In this document: one piece after another, positions 1 through 8,044 of the stretch
How the letters are laid out: each line of letters starts with the position of its first letter
Position numbering within the stretch: position 1 is the stretch's first letter
Source of the DNA: an uncultured Porphyromonadaceae bacterium
Lineage (GTDB): Bacteria; Bacteroidota; Bacteroidia; Bacteroidales; Muribaculaceae
DNA: 10,541 nucleotides
Assembly (NCBI GenBank): GCA_937901905.1
Contig: CALDIF010000002.1
Span: 1-10,541 of the forward strand
Direction: 5' to 3'
The notes under the pieces: generated by a model
Database searches by the model: none
The model's input: only the letters and a program-made list of their open reading frames with translations
Told to the model about the DNA's origin: nothing
Made by a program: the position numbers and the translations under genes

Positions 1-52
1 ATAGGGTTCTGCCCTCTACGCTGCTCGAAAAACCGATTTATAGAACCCACCT

Positions 53-60
53 TAACTTTG
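53..60 (+). promoter_or_regulatory. Candidate Bacteroidota -7 promoter box (TAACTTTG)
   Basis: TAACTTTG is an exact match to the TAnnTTTG -7 consensus used by the primary sigma factor of Bacteroidota. It lies 21 nt before the ATG at 82, a plausible distance for a short leader. I see no clear TTTG-like -33 element 19-21 bp upstream, so the call rests on the -7 box alone. It would drive the truncated ATPase gene and, by read-through, possibly the efflux operon, because no better promoter was found directly before the gene at 372. Confidence 0.4.
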
Positions 61-81
61 CAGGGAGAAACATTTTGAGCC

Positions 82-258
82 ATGCAGCAAGAGCGCATTT
101 ACCCCGTCGGGATACAAGATTTTGAAAATATCCGCAACCGTGGAATGGTGTATGTCGACAAGACGGCATACATATACCGAATGACCCACAGCGGAGCCGA
201 AACCGTGTTCCTGAGCCGCCCGAGGCAGTTCGGCAAGACATTGTTTTGCAACACGTTG
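82..258 (+). pseudogene. 5' fragment of an AAA-ATPase-like / PD-(D/E)XK-type 'ATP-binding protein'
   Basis: The first 59 codons match the start of a protein type abundant in Bacteroidales: an N-terminal AAA-ATPase-like domain, usually followed by a C-terminal nuclease-like domain, about 500-580 aa in all (family knowledge, not a search). Visible hallmarks are RIYPVGIQDFENIR (residues 5-18), VYVDKT (23-28) and the P-loop region FLSRPRQFGKTL (43-54), where G51-K52-T53 would bind the phosphates of ATP. Family similarity ends around residue 59; the frame then continues through an unrelated, Cys-rich stretch to a stop at about 349-351. More than 80% of the protein is missing, so this is a relic rather than a working gene. 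The lost part may have been replaced by the hairpin-rich sequence that follows. The biological role of intact members is not well established. Confidence 0.72.
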
Positions 259-345
259 TGTTCCTCGTGTTGTGGGCAGCAAGAGTGTAGGCTGCCACCT
301 CTGCCGTTTGGTCTGTCCCACCGGAGCAATCGGCATTGCCAAACG
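249..345. repeat. Hairpin-rich stretch downstream of the truncated ATPase
   Basis: Three potential hairpins lie end to end. The first pairs CAACACG (249-255) with CGTGTTG (266-272) over a 10-nt loop. The second pairs GGCAGC (275-280) with GCTGCC (291-296), also over a 10-nt loop. The third pairs CGTTTGG (305-311) with CCAAACG (339-345), with a small CCG/CGG stem inside. A short GAATT/AATTC inverted repeat with an AAAA loop (345-358) follows just before the adaptor start at 372. Similarity to the ATPase family stops where the structure begins, so this may be an inserted or recombined element. It is also the immediate 5' leader of the efflux operon, so the structures could affect its expression. 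No coding sequence is recognised here. Confidence 0.5.
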
Positions 346-371
346 AATTAAAAAATTCAAAGTAAAATACA

Positions 372-1493
372 ATGAGAATAAAAACAATCAAATGGACATT
401 GATGCTCGGCATTATTGCCTGCATGGTAGCATGTAACGTGAACATACCCGAGGAGATTCCCTCTTCGTTCGAGACAATGACAGTGGCAAATTCTGACATT
501 GAGTTGCCCTACAAGTTCAGCGCAAGGATGCAGGGTCAGAACGACGTGACCGTTACACCGCAGGTTAGCGGTCAACTGACGAAGATTTACGTGACCGAGG
601 GTCAGCAAGTGAAACGGGGTCAAACGCTCTTCACCATCGACTCGCGCAATGCACAGTTGGAACTGGAAGCGGCGAACGCCAATTTGCAGGCGGCTTTGTC
701 CCAAGAGAACTCCGCCAAACTGGAGTACGAGTCAAACAAGAACTTGTTTGATAAGAAAATCGTGAGCAGTTATATGCTTGCCAACTCGGAGAATGCCTAC
801 AAGCAGGCTCAAGCGGCTGTGGCTCAGGCGCGCGCGGCAGTGAACCGTGCGAGGGTTAACCTCGGATTCTGCACTATCACGGCATCGGTATCGGGTGTGA
901 TAGGTGAAATTCCGGTGCGCACGGGCGACCAAGTGTCTCCTATGACACAGTTGACAATATTGAGCGGCAATACATCAATGTATGCCGAGTTTGCCGTAAC
1001 CGAGTCGATTGTCGAGGCTATGGTGAAAGAAGGTGCTAAAGCATCAGATGTCGAGAAATACATCTCCACCCTACCCGAAGCGACCTTTGTGATGAAGAAT
1101 GGTACCGAGTATCCCTATAAGGGTCGTGTGGTCAGCCTTAGCGGTGTCGTTAATGCCGCCACCGGCTCCTTGACGTGCAAGGTGTCGTTTCCCAACCCCG
1201 ACGGACATCTCTACTCGGGCATACAGGGCACGGTAGTCATGCAGTTTGCCGAGAACAACGTGATTGTCATTCCTCAAAACGCAGTGGTGCGACTGCAAGA
1301 CAAATCGATCGTTTATAAGGTGCAGACCGACAGCACCGCCACCGCAGTCGATGTAACGACACAGGATACCGGTAACGGTAAGGATTTCATCATAACCGGC
1401 GGATTGAACCCGGGTGACCGCATCGTGACCGTCGGAGCCAACAATGTGACTGAGGGACAGCGGGTTCTGTACCCCGAGCAAGTGAAAAAGTGA
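372..1493 (+). CDS. RND efflux periplasmic adaptor (membrane fusion protein), lipoprotein
   Basis: This 373-aa protein is the periplasmic adaptor (HlyD/AcrA-type) that joins the inner-membrane pump to the outer-membrane channel. It begins with a basic, hydrophobic lipoprotein signal; the lipid-bearing cysteine is C21 (after MVA) or C17 (after IIA). Residues about 58-95 form the first half of a biotinyl-lipoyl domain (VTVTPQVSGQLTKIYV, then EGQQVKRGQTLFTID). Residues 96-165 are an Ala/Gln/Glu-rich alpha-hairpin that should contact the channel. The lipoyl second half follows (ITASVSGVIGEIPVRTGDQV), then beta-barrel and membrane-proximal domains, ending in the typical GGLNPGDRIVTVGANNVTEGQRV stretch split across about residues 343-365. 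Length is normal for AcrA/MexA homologues. The pump gene starts 46 nt after the stop, so the two are surely co-transcribed. The start has no Shine-Dalgarno but an A-rich leader, usual in Bacteroidota. The substrate cannot be inferred. Confidence 0.95.
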   Translation: MRIKTIKWTLMLGIIACMVACNVNIPEEIPSSFETMTVANSDIELPYKFSARMQGQNDVTVTPQVSGQLTKIYVTEGQQVKRGQTLFTIDSRNAQLELEAANANLQAALSQENSAKLEYESNKNLFDKKIVSSYMLANSENAYKQAQAAVAQARAAVNRARVNLGFCTITASVSGVIGEIPVRTGDQVSPMTQLTILSGNTSMYAEFAVTESIVEAMVKEGAKASDVEKYISTLPEATFVMKNGTEYPYKGRVVSLSGVVNAATGSLTCKVSFPNPDGHLYSGIQGTVVMQFAENNVIVIPQNAVVRLQDKSIVYKVQTDSTATAVDVTTQDTGNGKDFIITGGLNPGDRIVTVGANNVTEGQRVLYPEQVKK

Positions 1494-1525
1494 GAAGTGG
1501 AAATTGAATAGTGAAGACTGAATAA
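1482..1525 (+). repeat. Degenerate heptanucleotide tandem repeat (aaGTGaa) across the adaptor stop codon
   Basis: The trinucleotide GTG or a one-base variant recurs at 1482, 1490, 1497, 1504 (TTG), 1511 and 1518 (CTG), each followed by purines. The step is 8 nt once and then 7 nt four times. The repeat spans the last codons and stop of the adaptor gene and most of the 46-nt gap before the pump gene. It ends in AATAATTTGC. Spacers of this A/G-rich kind seem to me to recur in Bacteroidales genomes, but that is an impression and not a database result. Confidence 0.5.
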
Positions 1526-1539
1526 TTTGCTTCCGCAGA

Positions 1540-4500
1540 ATGAAGAATAATATATTTATCAACAAATATGTGATGGCATGCGCCATCTCGGTCGTGATTG
1601 CGCTAGTGGGCTATATCTCTATGAGCACGCTGCCTGTCGAGCAATATCCCGACATTGCACCGCCCACGGTGAACATCACCACCAGTTATACCGGTGCCGA
1701 CGAGAACGCGGTGATGAAGTCGGTCATCCAACCTCTGGAAGAGGCAATCAATGGAGTGACCGACATGACCTATATTACCTCCAAAGCCTCGTCGAACGGC
1801 GATGTGGAGATTAACGTCTATTTCAAGCAGGGCACCGACCCCGACATGGCGGCTGTGAATGTGCAGAACCGCGTGAGTCGTGCGCAGGCTCTACTCCCCG
1901 CCGATGTGACTAAAGTGGGTGTGAGGGTGGAGAAACGCCAGAACAACATCCTGCAAATATTCGCTGTGAAGAGTGCCGACGGCAAGTATGACGAGGACTT
2001 TGTGTCGAACTACGTTGACATCAATGTCAAGCCGCGCTTGATGCGCATCACCGGTGTGGGTAACGTGCAGAGCCTCGGCAACACTTACGCCTTGCGCATC
2101 TGGTTGAAGCCCGACGTGATGGCACAGTACGGTCTAACCCCTAACGACATCTTCGCTGCCATAGGTGGACAGAGTTTCGTGGCGGCGGTGGGGTCGCTGG
2201 GTGAGAAGTCTGAAAATTCTTACCAATACAGCATGCAGTACAAAGGCACGCTGAAGACAGTTGAGGAATTCAACGACATCGTGTTGCGCACCAGTGGTAG
2301 CGGCATGTTGCGCTTGAGCGATGTCGCCGAGGTGCAGATTGGTGCCATGAGCTACAACTTCACCTCAAATATCCAGGACTGCCCGGGAGCCTTGTTCATG
2401 GTGTTCCAAGCCCCGGGTGCCAATGCCACCGAGGTGAATGCGCGCATCAACCGGACGTTTGAGGAACTTAAGGAAACGATGCCTGCCGGACTCGAGTTTG
2501 TGACAATGATGACCAGCGATGACTTCCTCTTCGCCGCCATCCACAACGTGGTCGAGACGCTTATCATCGCCATTATCCTCGTGGTGCTCGTGGTGTACTT
2601 CTTCCTCCAGAACTTCAAGGCCACCATCATCCCTACGATATCGATCATTGTCTCGCTATTAGGAACCTTCGCTGTCGTTAAGGTCGCCGGTTTCTCGCTC
2701 AATATATTGACGCTATTCGCATTGGTGCTCGCCATTGGAACGGTGGTGGACGATGCTATCGTGGTGGTGGAGGCGGTCATGGCAAAGATGGAGAGCGGCA
2801 TCAGCGATGCCCGCGAGGCAACCCGCCAAGCCATGAACGATGTGTCGGTGGCTGTGGTGTCGTGTACGTTGGTGTTCATGGCGGTGTTCATACCCGTGAC
2901 GTTCATGCCGGGCACCTCGGGCACGTTCTTTACCCAGTTCGGTATCACGATTGCTTCGTCTGTCGGTCTGTCGATGGTGTCGGCGTTGACGTTGTGTCCC
3001 GCGCTCTGTGCCATCATGATGCGCGTGACCGAGGGAAAGCAAGAGGGCAAGGGCATCAATTACTACACCAAGAAAGCCTACACCATCAGCTATAACGCCA
3101 TCTACAACAAGTACAGCAAGAGCGTGCGGAAGTTCATCAAGCGCCCCGCATTGGCATGGTGCTTGCTGGTCGTGGCATCCGCGCTATTGTTCTTTTTCAT
3201 GAAGAGTCTGCCGTCGGGTCTCGTGCCGCAGGAAGATCAAGGTGTGCTCATGGTTGAGTTGCAAGCCCCCGAAGGTTACACGTTGCAGCAGACCCGTGAA
3301 ATCATGAAACAAGTGGAGGAAAAGGTGAAGAAGATTCCCGAATTGGAGAGTTTCTCCCTAACCTGTGGCTATGGTCTGCTGACCGGTGCCGGCTCGAACT
3401 ATGCCACCATGGTTGTGCGTTTGAAGAATTGGGACGATCGCCCCGGAATGGACCATTACATCGAGCTCGTCAAATACCGTTTCTACTTCGACTGTCAAGA
3501 CATCAAGGACGTGCGTGTGATCCCATTCCAGATGCCTCAGATCCCCGGTTATGGCACGAGTAACGATATTAACCTCGTTGTGGAGGATCCCACCGATGGC
3601 AACCTCTCGGAGTTTGCCGTTCAGACCGAGAAATTCTTGGCTAAGCTGTCTGAGCGTCCCGAGATCGCTTCCGCCATGTCGACCTATTCCGAGCGTTTCC
3701 CCAAATATCAGGTTGAAATTGATGCAGCACAGTGTACTCGTGCCGGCGTGTCGCCTGCCGATGTGCTCAACACGCTTGGCAGTTACTGTGGTGGTGCCTA
3801 TATCGGTAACTTCAACCAGTATGGTAAAGTGTATCGCATCATGGCTGCCGCCTCGCCCGAGTATCGCCTCGATCCGTCGGCGCTGAACAACATCTTTATG
3901 CAGGTGGGCAACGGCAACATGGCACCCATCTCTGAGTTCGTATCAATGAAACAGATTGTGGGTCCCGCCAATATCGAGCACTTCAACTTGTTCCAGAGCA
4001 TCACTTGTTTCGTTAGTCCGGGTAGCGGCTACACCGAGGGTGATGCCCACAAGGCTATTGCCGAGGTGTTCAAGCAGGAAATGCCGTCCACAGCCACCTA
4101 CGAGTATAGCGGCATGTCGCGCGAGTTGGCTGAGGCGGCAGGCTCCAATGCCACTGCTATGATCTATGTGATATGCGTTATCTTGATTTACCTCATCTTG
4201 GCTTCGCTCTACAACTCGTGGTTCACACCGTGGGCCGTGCTGTTCAGCGTGCCGTTCGGACTGATGGGAGCCTTTGTGTTTGCCTACCTCGGCAACTCGA
4301 TTGGACTGCCCGGCATGGACAACAACATCTATCTGCAGACGGGCGTTATCATGCTCATCGGTCTGCTCGCCAAGACTGCCATCTTGATTACCGAGTTCGC
4401 CTCGGAACGTCGCGCACAGGGATTGAGCATATATGATGCCGCTTTTGAGGCATGCAAGGAGCGTCTGCGCCCCATCTTGATGACGGTCGCCACGATGATC

Positions 4501-4743
4501 ATCGGTATGATTCCTCTCGTGATTGAGGGCGGCGCCGGTGCAAACGGCAACCGAGCCTTGGCACTCGGTGTAATCGGCGGTATGAGCATTGGCACGATAG
4601 CCCTGCTATTCGTCGTTCCTACATTCTTCATAGTGTTCCAGACACTGCATGAACGCTTCCAGGGCGCGACAACGGTCGAGGCTGCAGTCGTAGCAGAGAC
4701 CGTTCAGGACGAAATGCCGACCAACGACAACGATAACAATTAA
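1540..4743 (+). CDS. RND multidrug efflux pump, HAE1 family (AcrB/MexB type)
   Basis: This 1067-aa inner-membrane transporter exports hydrophobic compounds in exchange for protons; 1025-1070 aa is the normal length. TM1 is at about residues 8-28 and is followed by the HAE1 signature LPVEQYPDIAPPTV. The proton-relay residues are present: D404 and D405 in TM4 (GTVVDDAIVVVEAV), K945 in TM10 (LLAKTAILITEFA), and R977 in the RLRPILMT motif at 975-982. These correspond to AcrB D407, D408, K940 and R971. The two large periplasmic porter loops and the internal duplication are intact, with no frameshift. One small difference is EAV where AcrB has ENV after the DD motif. The ATG at 1540 gives the expected short cytoplasmic N terminus before TM1. 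The gene sits between adaptor and channel genes in the classic order. Drug range cannot be predicted from this view. Confidence 0.97.
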   Translation: MKNNIFINKYVMACAISVVIALVGYISMSTLPVEQYPDIAPPTVNITTSYTGADENAVMKSVIQPLEEAINGVTDMTYITSKASSNGDVEINVYFKQGTDPDMAAVNVQNRVSRAQALLPADVTKVGVRVEKRQNNILQIFAVKSADGKYDEDFVSNYVDINVKPRLMRITGVGNVQSLGNTYALRIWLKPDVMAQYGLTPNDIFAAIGGQSFVAAVGSLGEKSENSYQYSMQYKGTLKTVEEFNDIVLRTSGSGMLRLSDVAEVQIGAMSYNFTSNIQDCPGALFMVFQAPGANATEVNARINRTFEELKETMPAGLEFVTMMTSDDFLFAAIHNVVETLIIAIILVVLVVYFFLQNFKATIIPTISIIVSLLGTFAVVKVAGFSLNILTLFALVLAIGTVVDDAIVVVEAVMAKMESGISDAREATRQAMNDVSVAVVSCTLVFMAVFIPVTFMPGTSGTFFTQFGITIASSVGLSMVSALTLCPALCAIMMRVTEGKQEGKGINYYTKKAYTISYNAIYNKYSKSVRKFIKRPALAWCLLVVASALLFFFMKSLPSGLVPQEDQGVLMVELQAPEGYTLQQTREIMKQVEEKVKKIPELESFSLTCGYGLLTGAGSNYATMVVRLKNWDDRPGMDHYIELVKYRFYFDCQDIKDVRVIPFQMPQIPGYGTSNDINLVVEDPTDGNLSEFAVQTEKFLAKLSERPEIASAMSTYSERFPKYQVEIDAAQCTRAGVSPADVLNTLGSYCGGAYIGNFNQYGKVYRIMAAASPEYRLDPSALNNIFMQVGNGNMAPISEFVSMKQIVGPANIEHFNLFQSITCFVSPGSGYTEGDAHKAIAEVFKQEMPSTATYEYSGMSRELAEAAGSNATAMIYVICVILIYLILASLYNSWFTPWAVLFSVPFGLMGAFVFAYLGNSIGLPGMDNNIYLQTGVIMLIGLLAKTAILITEFASERRAQGLSIYDAAFEACKERLRPILMTVATMIIGMIPLVIEGGAGANGNRALALGVIGGMSIGTIALLFVVPTFFIVFQTLHERFQGATTVEAAVVAETVQDEMPTNDNDNN

Positions 4744-4753
4744 CGGTTGAGTG

Positions 4754-4773
4754 CAAAGCGACACGTCGCTTTG
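4754..4773. promoter_or_regulatory. Perfect inverted repeat between pump and outer-membrane channel genes
   Basis: CAAAGCGAC (4754-4762) and GTCGCTTTG (4765-4773) are exact reverse complements separated by two bases. As RNA it would form an 8-bp stem with a CACG loop. It lies 10 nt after the pump stop codon and 24 nt before the likely channel start at 4798. No T-run follows, so it is not a standard intrinsic terminator. It could be an mRNA-stabilising or processing hairpin that sets the ratio of pump to channel, or a binding site for a dimeric regulator. Function is inferred from position only. Confidence 0.55.
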
Positions 4774-4797
4774 TCCACCATCGACACAACGAATAAA

Positions 4798-6180
4798 ATG
4801 AAAAGACTAACGATCATCTTGAGTATTGGAGCGTTGTTCCTAATGACATCAAGTTGTGGCTCGATAAAAAGTTTATATGACAAATACGAGTCCGACGTTA
4901 ACCTGCCGTCAGACATCATAGGAATCAACACAGCCGACTCGCTTGGCGCGTATGCTCCGTCACCCATCTCGTGGAGAGAGTTTTTTGTCGACCCGCTACT
5001 GCAACGGCTCATCGACACAGCCCTGGTGAGCAACACCGACCTCAACGCGGCACGCATCGCCATTGAGCAGAGTGAAGTCTCGTTGCAAATGGCTAAAAAA
5101 TCAATTTTGCCGTCACTGTTTTTCTCACCATCGGGAACTATTACCAATTTCAACAGTTACACGTCAAAGACCTACGACGTGCCGTTGCAGGTCAACTGGG
5201 AGCCGGGTTCATTGGGGTCATACACCAACAAGAAGCGCGCCGCCAACGCCGTCCTGCTGCAAGCGCAAGCGCGCGAGCAGGCTGTGCGTAGTAACTTGAT
5301 TTCGAACGTGGCGCAACAGTATTTCCTGCTTCAACTCCTTGACAGACAACTGGAGATACTGACGCAGACCGACAACCTCTGGGGTGCCTCATTGGAGGCA
5401 CAAAAGGCACTGTGGGAAAACGGAAAGGTCTACTCCACCTCGGTCAACCAATTGGAAGCGTCATACCTTGACGTAAAGACTCAGATTGTAGATGTCAAGC
5501 GCAATATCCGCGGTGTGGAAAATGCTATCTGCCGCATCTTGGCTATCTCGCCACAACCCATCGCCCGCAACCGGTGGGGCAGTTACCTCATTCCGCAGTT
5601 GGCTAAAGAGGAGATCTCGGCACAGATGCTCTTGCATCGTCCCGACATCAAACTCGCCGACTATGCCATGGAAGAAGCCTTCTACAATATGCAGAACGCT
5701 CGCTCGGCATTCTACCCCGGTCTATCCCTGACCGGCACGTTGGGGTGGACCAACAGTGGCGGTGGTGTAATCGTCAACCCGGGCAAGATATTGACCGGCA
5801 TCATCGGGTCGATCACACAGCCCATTTTTGCGCGCGGACAAATTAAAGGTAATCTCAAGATAGCCCAACTCACACAGGAGAACATGCGCAACGAGTATGT
5901 GCAGACGGTCGTCAACGCCGGCAACCAGGTCAATGAGGCTCTTGCCGACTGCCAAGCGACCGGCGAGAAACTGGATTACTATAACCGCCAGGTGGAAGTA
6001 CTCCACGGAGCCTACATCGGCACTCATGAACTGATGGATAACGGCAAGGCCAACTACCTTGAGGTGCTCACCGCACAGGAGTCGTTGCTGAGGGCTCAAC
6101 TCAACGCGGCGATGAATATGTACGATGCCACCGAGGCTGTCATTGCACTCTACGTTGCCCTCGGTGGTGGCACGAGATGA
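4798..6180 (+). CDS. Outer-membrane efflux lipoprotein, NodT/OprM (TolC-like) family
   Basis: This 460-aa protein is the outer-membrane exit duct of the efflux complex. I choose the ATG at 4798 because it gives a proper lipoprotein signal: MKRLTII, a hydrophobic core, then TSSC with the lipidated cysteine at C20. An in-frame TTG at 4747 would add 17 polar residues that block this signal and would include the upstream hairpin. Two outer-membrane-efflux repeats are visible. The first includes NTDLNAARIAIEQSEVSLQMAKK and a long helix rich in Gln and Ala. The second includes HRPDIKLADYAMEEAFYNMQNARSAFYP and ends with NYLEVLTAQESLLRAQLNAA (sequences are quoted only in part). Length is normal (450-490 aa). 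It starts 54 nt after the pump stop and closes the three-gene operon. Confidence 0.94.
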   Translation: MKRLTIILSIGALFLMTSSCGSIKSLYDKYESDVNLPSDIIGINTADSLGAYAPSPISWREFFVDPLLQRLIDTALVSNTDLNAARIAIEQSEVSLQMAKKSILPSLFFSPSGTITNFNSYTSKTYDVPLQVNWEPGSLGSYTNKKRAANAVLLQAQAREQAVRSNLISNVAQQYFLLQLLDRQLEILTQTDNLWGASLEAQKALWENGKVYSTSVNQLEASYLDVKTQIVDVKRNIRGVENAICRILAISPQPIARNRWGSYLIPQLAKEEISAQMLLHRPDIKLADYAMEEAFYNMQNARSAFYPGLSLTGTLGWTNSGGGVIVNPGKILTGIIGSITQPIFARGQIKGNLKIAQLTQENMRNEYVQTVVNAGNQVNEALADCQATGEKLDYYNRQVEVLHGAYIGTHELMDNGKANYLEVLTAQESLLRAQLNAAMNMYDATEAVIALYVALGGGTR

Positions 6181-6227
6181 TTGAATAAATAACCGAATGT
6201 TTACATACCGATAAAACATAACTATAT

Positions 6228-7955
6228 ATGTCAAACCTTGAACCCCTTATAGCCGATCTTGCACTCATCTTGATTTGTGCCGGTGTCATGACATTGCTTT
6301 TCAAAAGCCTGAAGCAACCCATTGTGTTGGGATATATAGTGGCGGGTTTTTTAGCCTCACCCAATATGCCCTATATGCCCAGTGTTTCAGATATGCACGG
6401 CGTCCATCTATGGAGTGAGATCGGTGTCATCTTCTTGCTATTCGCCCTCGGTCTGGAATTCTCGTTCAAGAAAATCCTGAAGATGGGTGCGGCTCCGATT
6501 ATTGCCGCTGTTGCCATTATACTCGGCATGATGTATATTGGCATGCTCACCGGTGAACTCTTCGGTTGGAGTAATATGGACTGCATCTATTTGGGTGGTA
6601 TGTTGGCGATGTCTTCAACCACTATTATCTTTAAAGCATTCGACGACATGGGGTTGCGCCGGGAGCGTTTCGCAGGCCTGGTGCTCAGTGTGCTCATTCT
6701 TGAAGACATACTTGCCATCGTGCTGATGGTGATGCTCTCCACGCTGGCTGTGAGCAAGGAGTTTGAAGGCACACAGATGCTCGGTTCGATCTTGCAACTC
6801 GGTTTCTTCCTCGTCTTGTGGTTCACCGTGGGCATCTACCTCATTCCGCTCATATTGCGCAAGTTGAAGCCGCTGATGAACGATGAGACACTGCTCATCC
6901 TGGCATTGGCACTATGCTTCGGCATGGTTGTAGCGGCCTCGTCGGTCGGTTTCTCCGCCGCATTCGGCGCTTTCGTCATGGGCAGTATCCTTGCCGAGAC
7001 TGTCGAGGCCGAGCAGATCGAGCATCTGGTCAGCCCTGTCAAAAATCTCTTCGGAGCCATCTTCTTCGTGTCGGTAGGCATGATGGTAGACGTGTCGCTC
7101 ATCATTGAATATATAGTGCCTATACTCTGCATCATCGCCGCTATCATGTTGGGACAGACAATCTGGAGCACAGTTGCTTTCGTCATTTCAGGTCAGTCAC
7201 TCAAGACCTCGATGAAGTGCTCGTTCTCATTGACGCAGATTGGCGAGTTCTCGTTTATCCTCGCCACACTCGGCACGTCGCTCGGAGTCACCAGTGATTT
7301 CCTCTACCCCATCGTCGTTGCCGTGTCGGTCTTCACCACGTTTACCACGCCCTATATGATTCGCCTTGCCGAACCTGCCTATAACGTAGTGGCGCGCTTC
7401 TTGCCGGAGCGTTGGAGAGAAAAGTTGGACAACGACAATGCCGATAAAGAACAGCAGCCCGAGACCAACGAGATGCGTCAGTTGTGGAACACCGAATTTA
7501 AGCGTTTCATCTTCATTTTGCTCATCAACAGCGTTCTCTGCATCGCTGTTATAGCCATTATGTATTACTACGGTGTGCCACTACTCACTGCGATATTACC
7601 CGAGTCATGGCTTGGTGTCACTGTCGCCGTTATCACGCTATTCGCCTGTTCGCCTTTCCTGTGGGCACTGATGCGCCAAGGTGGCGATAGCGATGGAGTT
7701 AACAAACTTTGGTACGAGGGTACCAGGGTCGATCGCATAAAGATAACGGCATTCGGACTGCTGCGTCTTGCTATCGGTGCTGCTATTATAGCCTATATCA
7801 TCGGCAATACAATGCCCAAGATTGGCTTGATGGGTATCTTCGCCGTAATCGTCGTTGCACTAATGATTTTCTTCTCGAAACAACTTGAGAAAAAAAGTGA
7901 AACGATGACTCGCAAATTCACCGAGAACTTGAATAAACGAGAGCAAAAGCAATAA
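6228..7955 (+). CDS. CPA2/Kef-type cation:proton antiporter lacking a C-terminal TrkA-C domain
   Basis: This 575-aa inner-membrane protein exchanges a cation (K+ or Na+) for protons. Residues 1-385 are a complete CPA2 Na+/H+ exchanger core with about 12 membrane segments. Markers are QPIVLGYIVAGFL, IFLLFALGLEFSFKKI, LAMSSTTIIFKAFDDMG, the acidic pair E159-D160 in VLILEDILAIVLM (likely ion-binding site), and Q337-IGEF, matching the QGGEF motif of KefB/KefC. Residues about 415-550 add three or four further hydrophobic segments. The protein ends in a charged linker, TRKFTENLNKREQKQ. From memory, Bacteroidales relatives continue about 170 residues past this linker into a TrkA-C (RCK C-terminal) regulatory domain; here a TAA stops it and the next 89 bases are non-coding. 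No KefC-type nucleotide-binding domain is present either. It starts 48 nt after the channel gene with no terminator between, so it may share the efflux transcript. Confidence 0.9.
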   Translation: MSNLEPLIADLALILICAGVMTLLFKSLKQPIVLGYIVAGFLASPNMPYMPSVSDMHGVHLWSEIGVIFLLFALGLEFSFKKILKMGAAPIIAAVAIILGMMYIGMLTGELFGWSNMDCIYLGGMLAMSSTTIIFKAFDDMGLRRERFAGLVLSVLILEDILAIVLMVMLSTLAVSKEFEGTQMLGSILQLGFFLVLWFTVGIYLIPLILRKLKPLMNDETLLILALALCFGMVVAASSVGFSAAFGAFVMGSILAETVEAEQIEHLVSPVKNLFGAIFFVSVGMMVDVSLIIEYIVPILCIIAAIMLGQTIWSTVAFVISGQSLKTSMKCSFSLTQIGEFSFILATLGTSLGVTSDFLYPIVVAVSVFTTFTTPYMIRLAEPAYNVVARFLPERWREKLDNDNADKEQQPETNEMRQLWNTEFKRFIFILLINSVLCIAVIAIMYYYGVPLLTAILPESWLGVTVAVITLFACSPFLWALMRQGGDSDGVNKLWYEGTRVDRIKITAFGLLRLAIGAAIIAYIIGNTMPKIGLMGIFAVIVVALMIFFSKQLEKKSETMTRKFTENLNKREQKQ

Positions 7956-7996
7956 TGAAGCCCCCCATGATCAGTTATTACCGATTTAACTTGCAG

Positions 7997-8029
7997 TTAG
8001 TGTGATAAATCAATTAATTTTTAACTTTA
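7997..8029 (+). promoter_or_regulatory. Candidate Bacteroidota promoter upstream of the phospholipase gene
   Basis: TAACTTTA (8022-8029) is a one-mismatch match to the TAnnTTTG -7 consensus. A TTAG (7997-8000), three of four bases of the TTTG -33 element, lies 21 bp upstream, within the accepted spacing. The ATG of the phospholipase gene follows 15 nt after the -7 box, so the leader would be very short. The region is AT-rich, unlike the surrounding coding DNA, as expected for a promoter. It implies that the phospholipase/beta-barrel pair is transcribed separately from the efflux and antiporter genes. Confidence 0.45.
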
Positions 8030-8044
8030 TAATTTTTCAAGTAG

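Noticed and set aside
38..499. Minus-strand open frame of 153 codons across the ATPase relic and adaptor start
   Set aside because: It runs antisense to a recognisable relic and a real gene, and no family features are visible; most likely a shadow.
2352..3059. Minus-strand open frame of 235 codons inside the pump gene
   Set aside because: It is antisense to the conserved TM4-TM6 region of the pump and has Met/Thr/Ser-rich content typical of a reverse-frame shadow.
4747..4797. In-frame TTG start extending the outer-membrane channel protein by 17 residues
   Set aside because: The extension is polar, would bury the lipoprotein signal, and covers the intergenic palindrome; the ATG at 4798 gives a normal lipobox.
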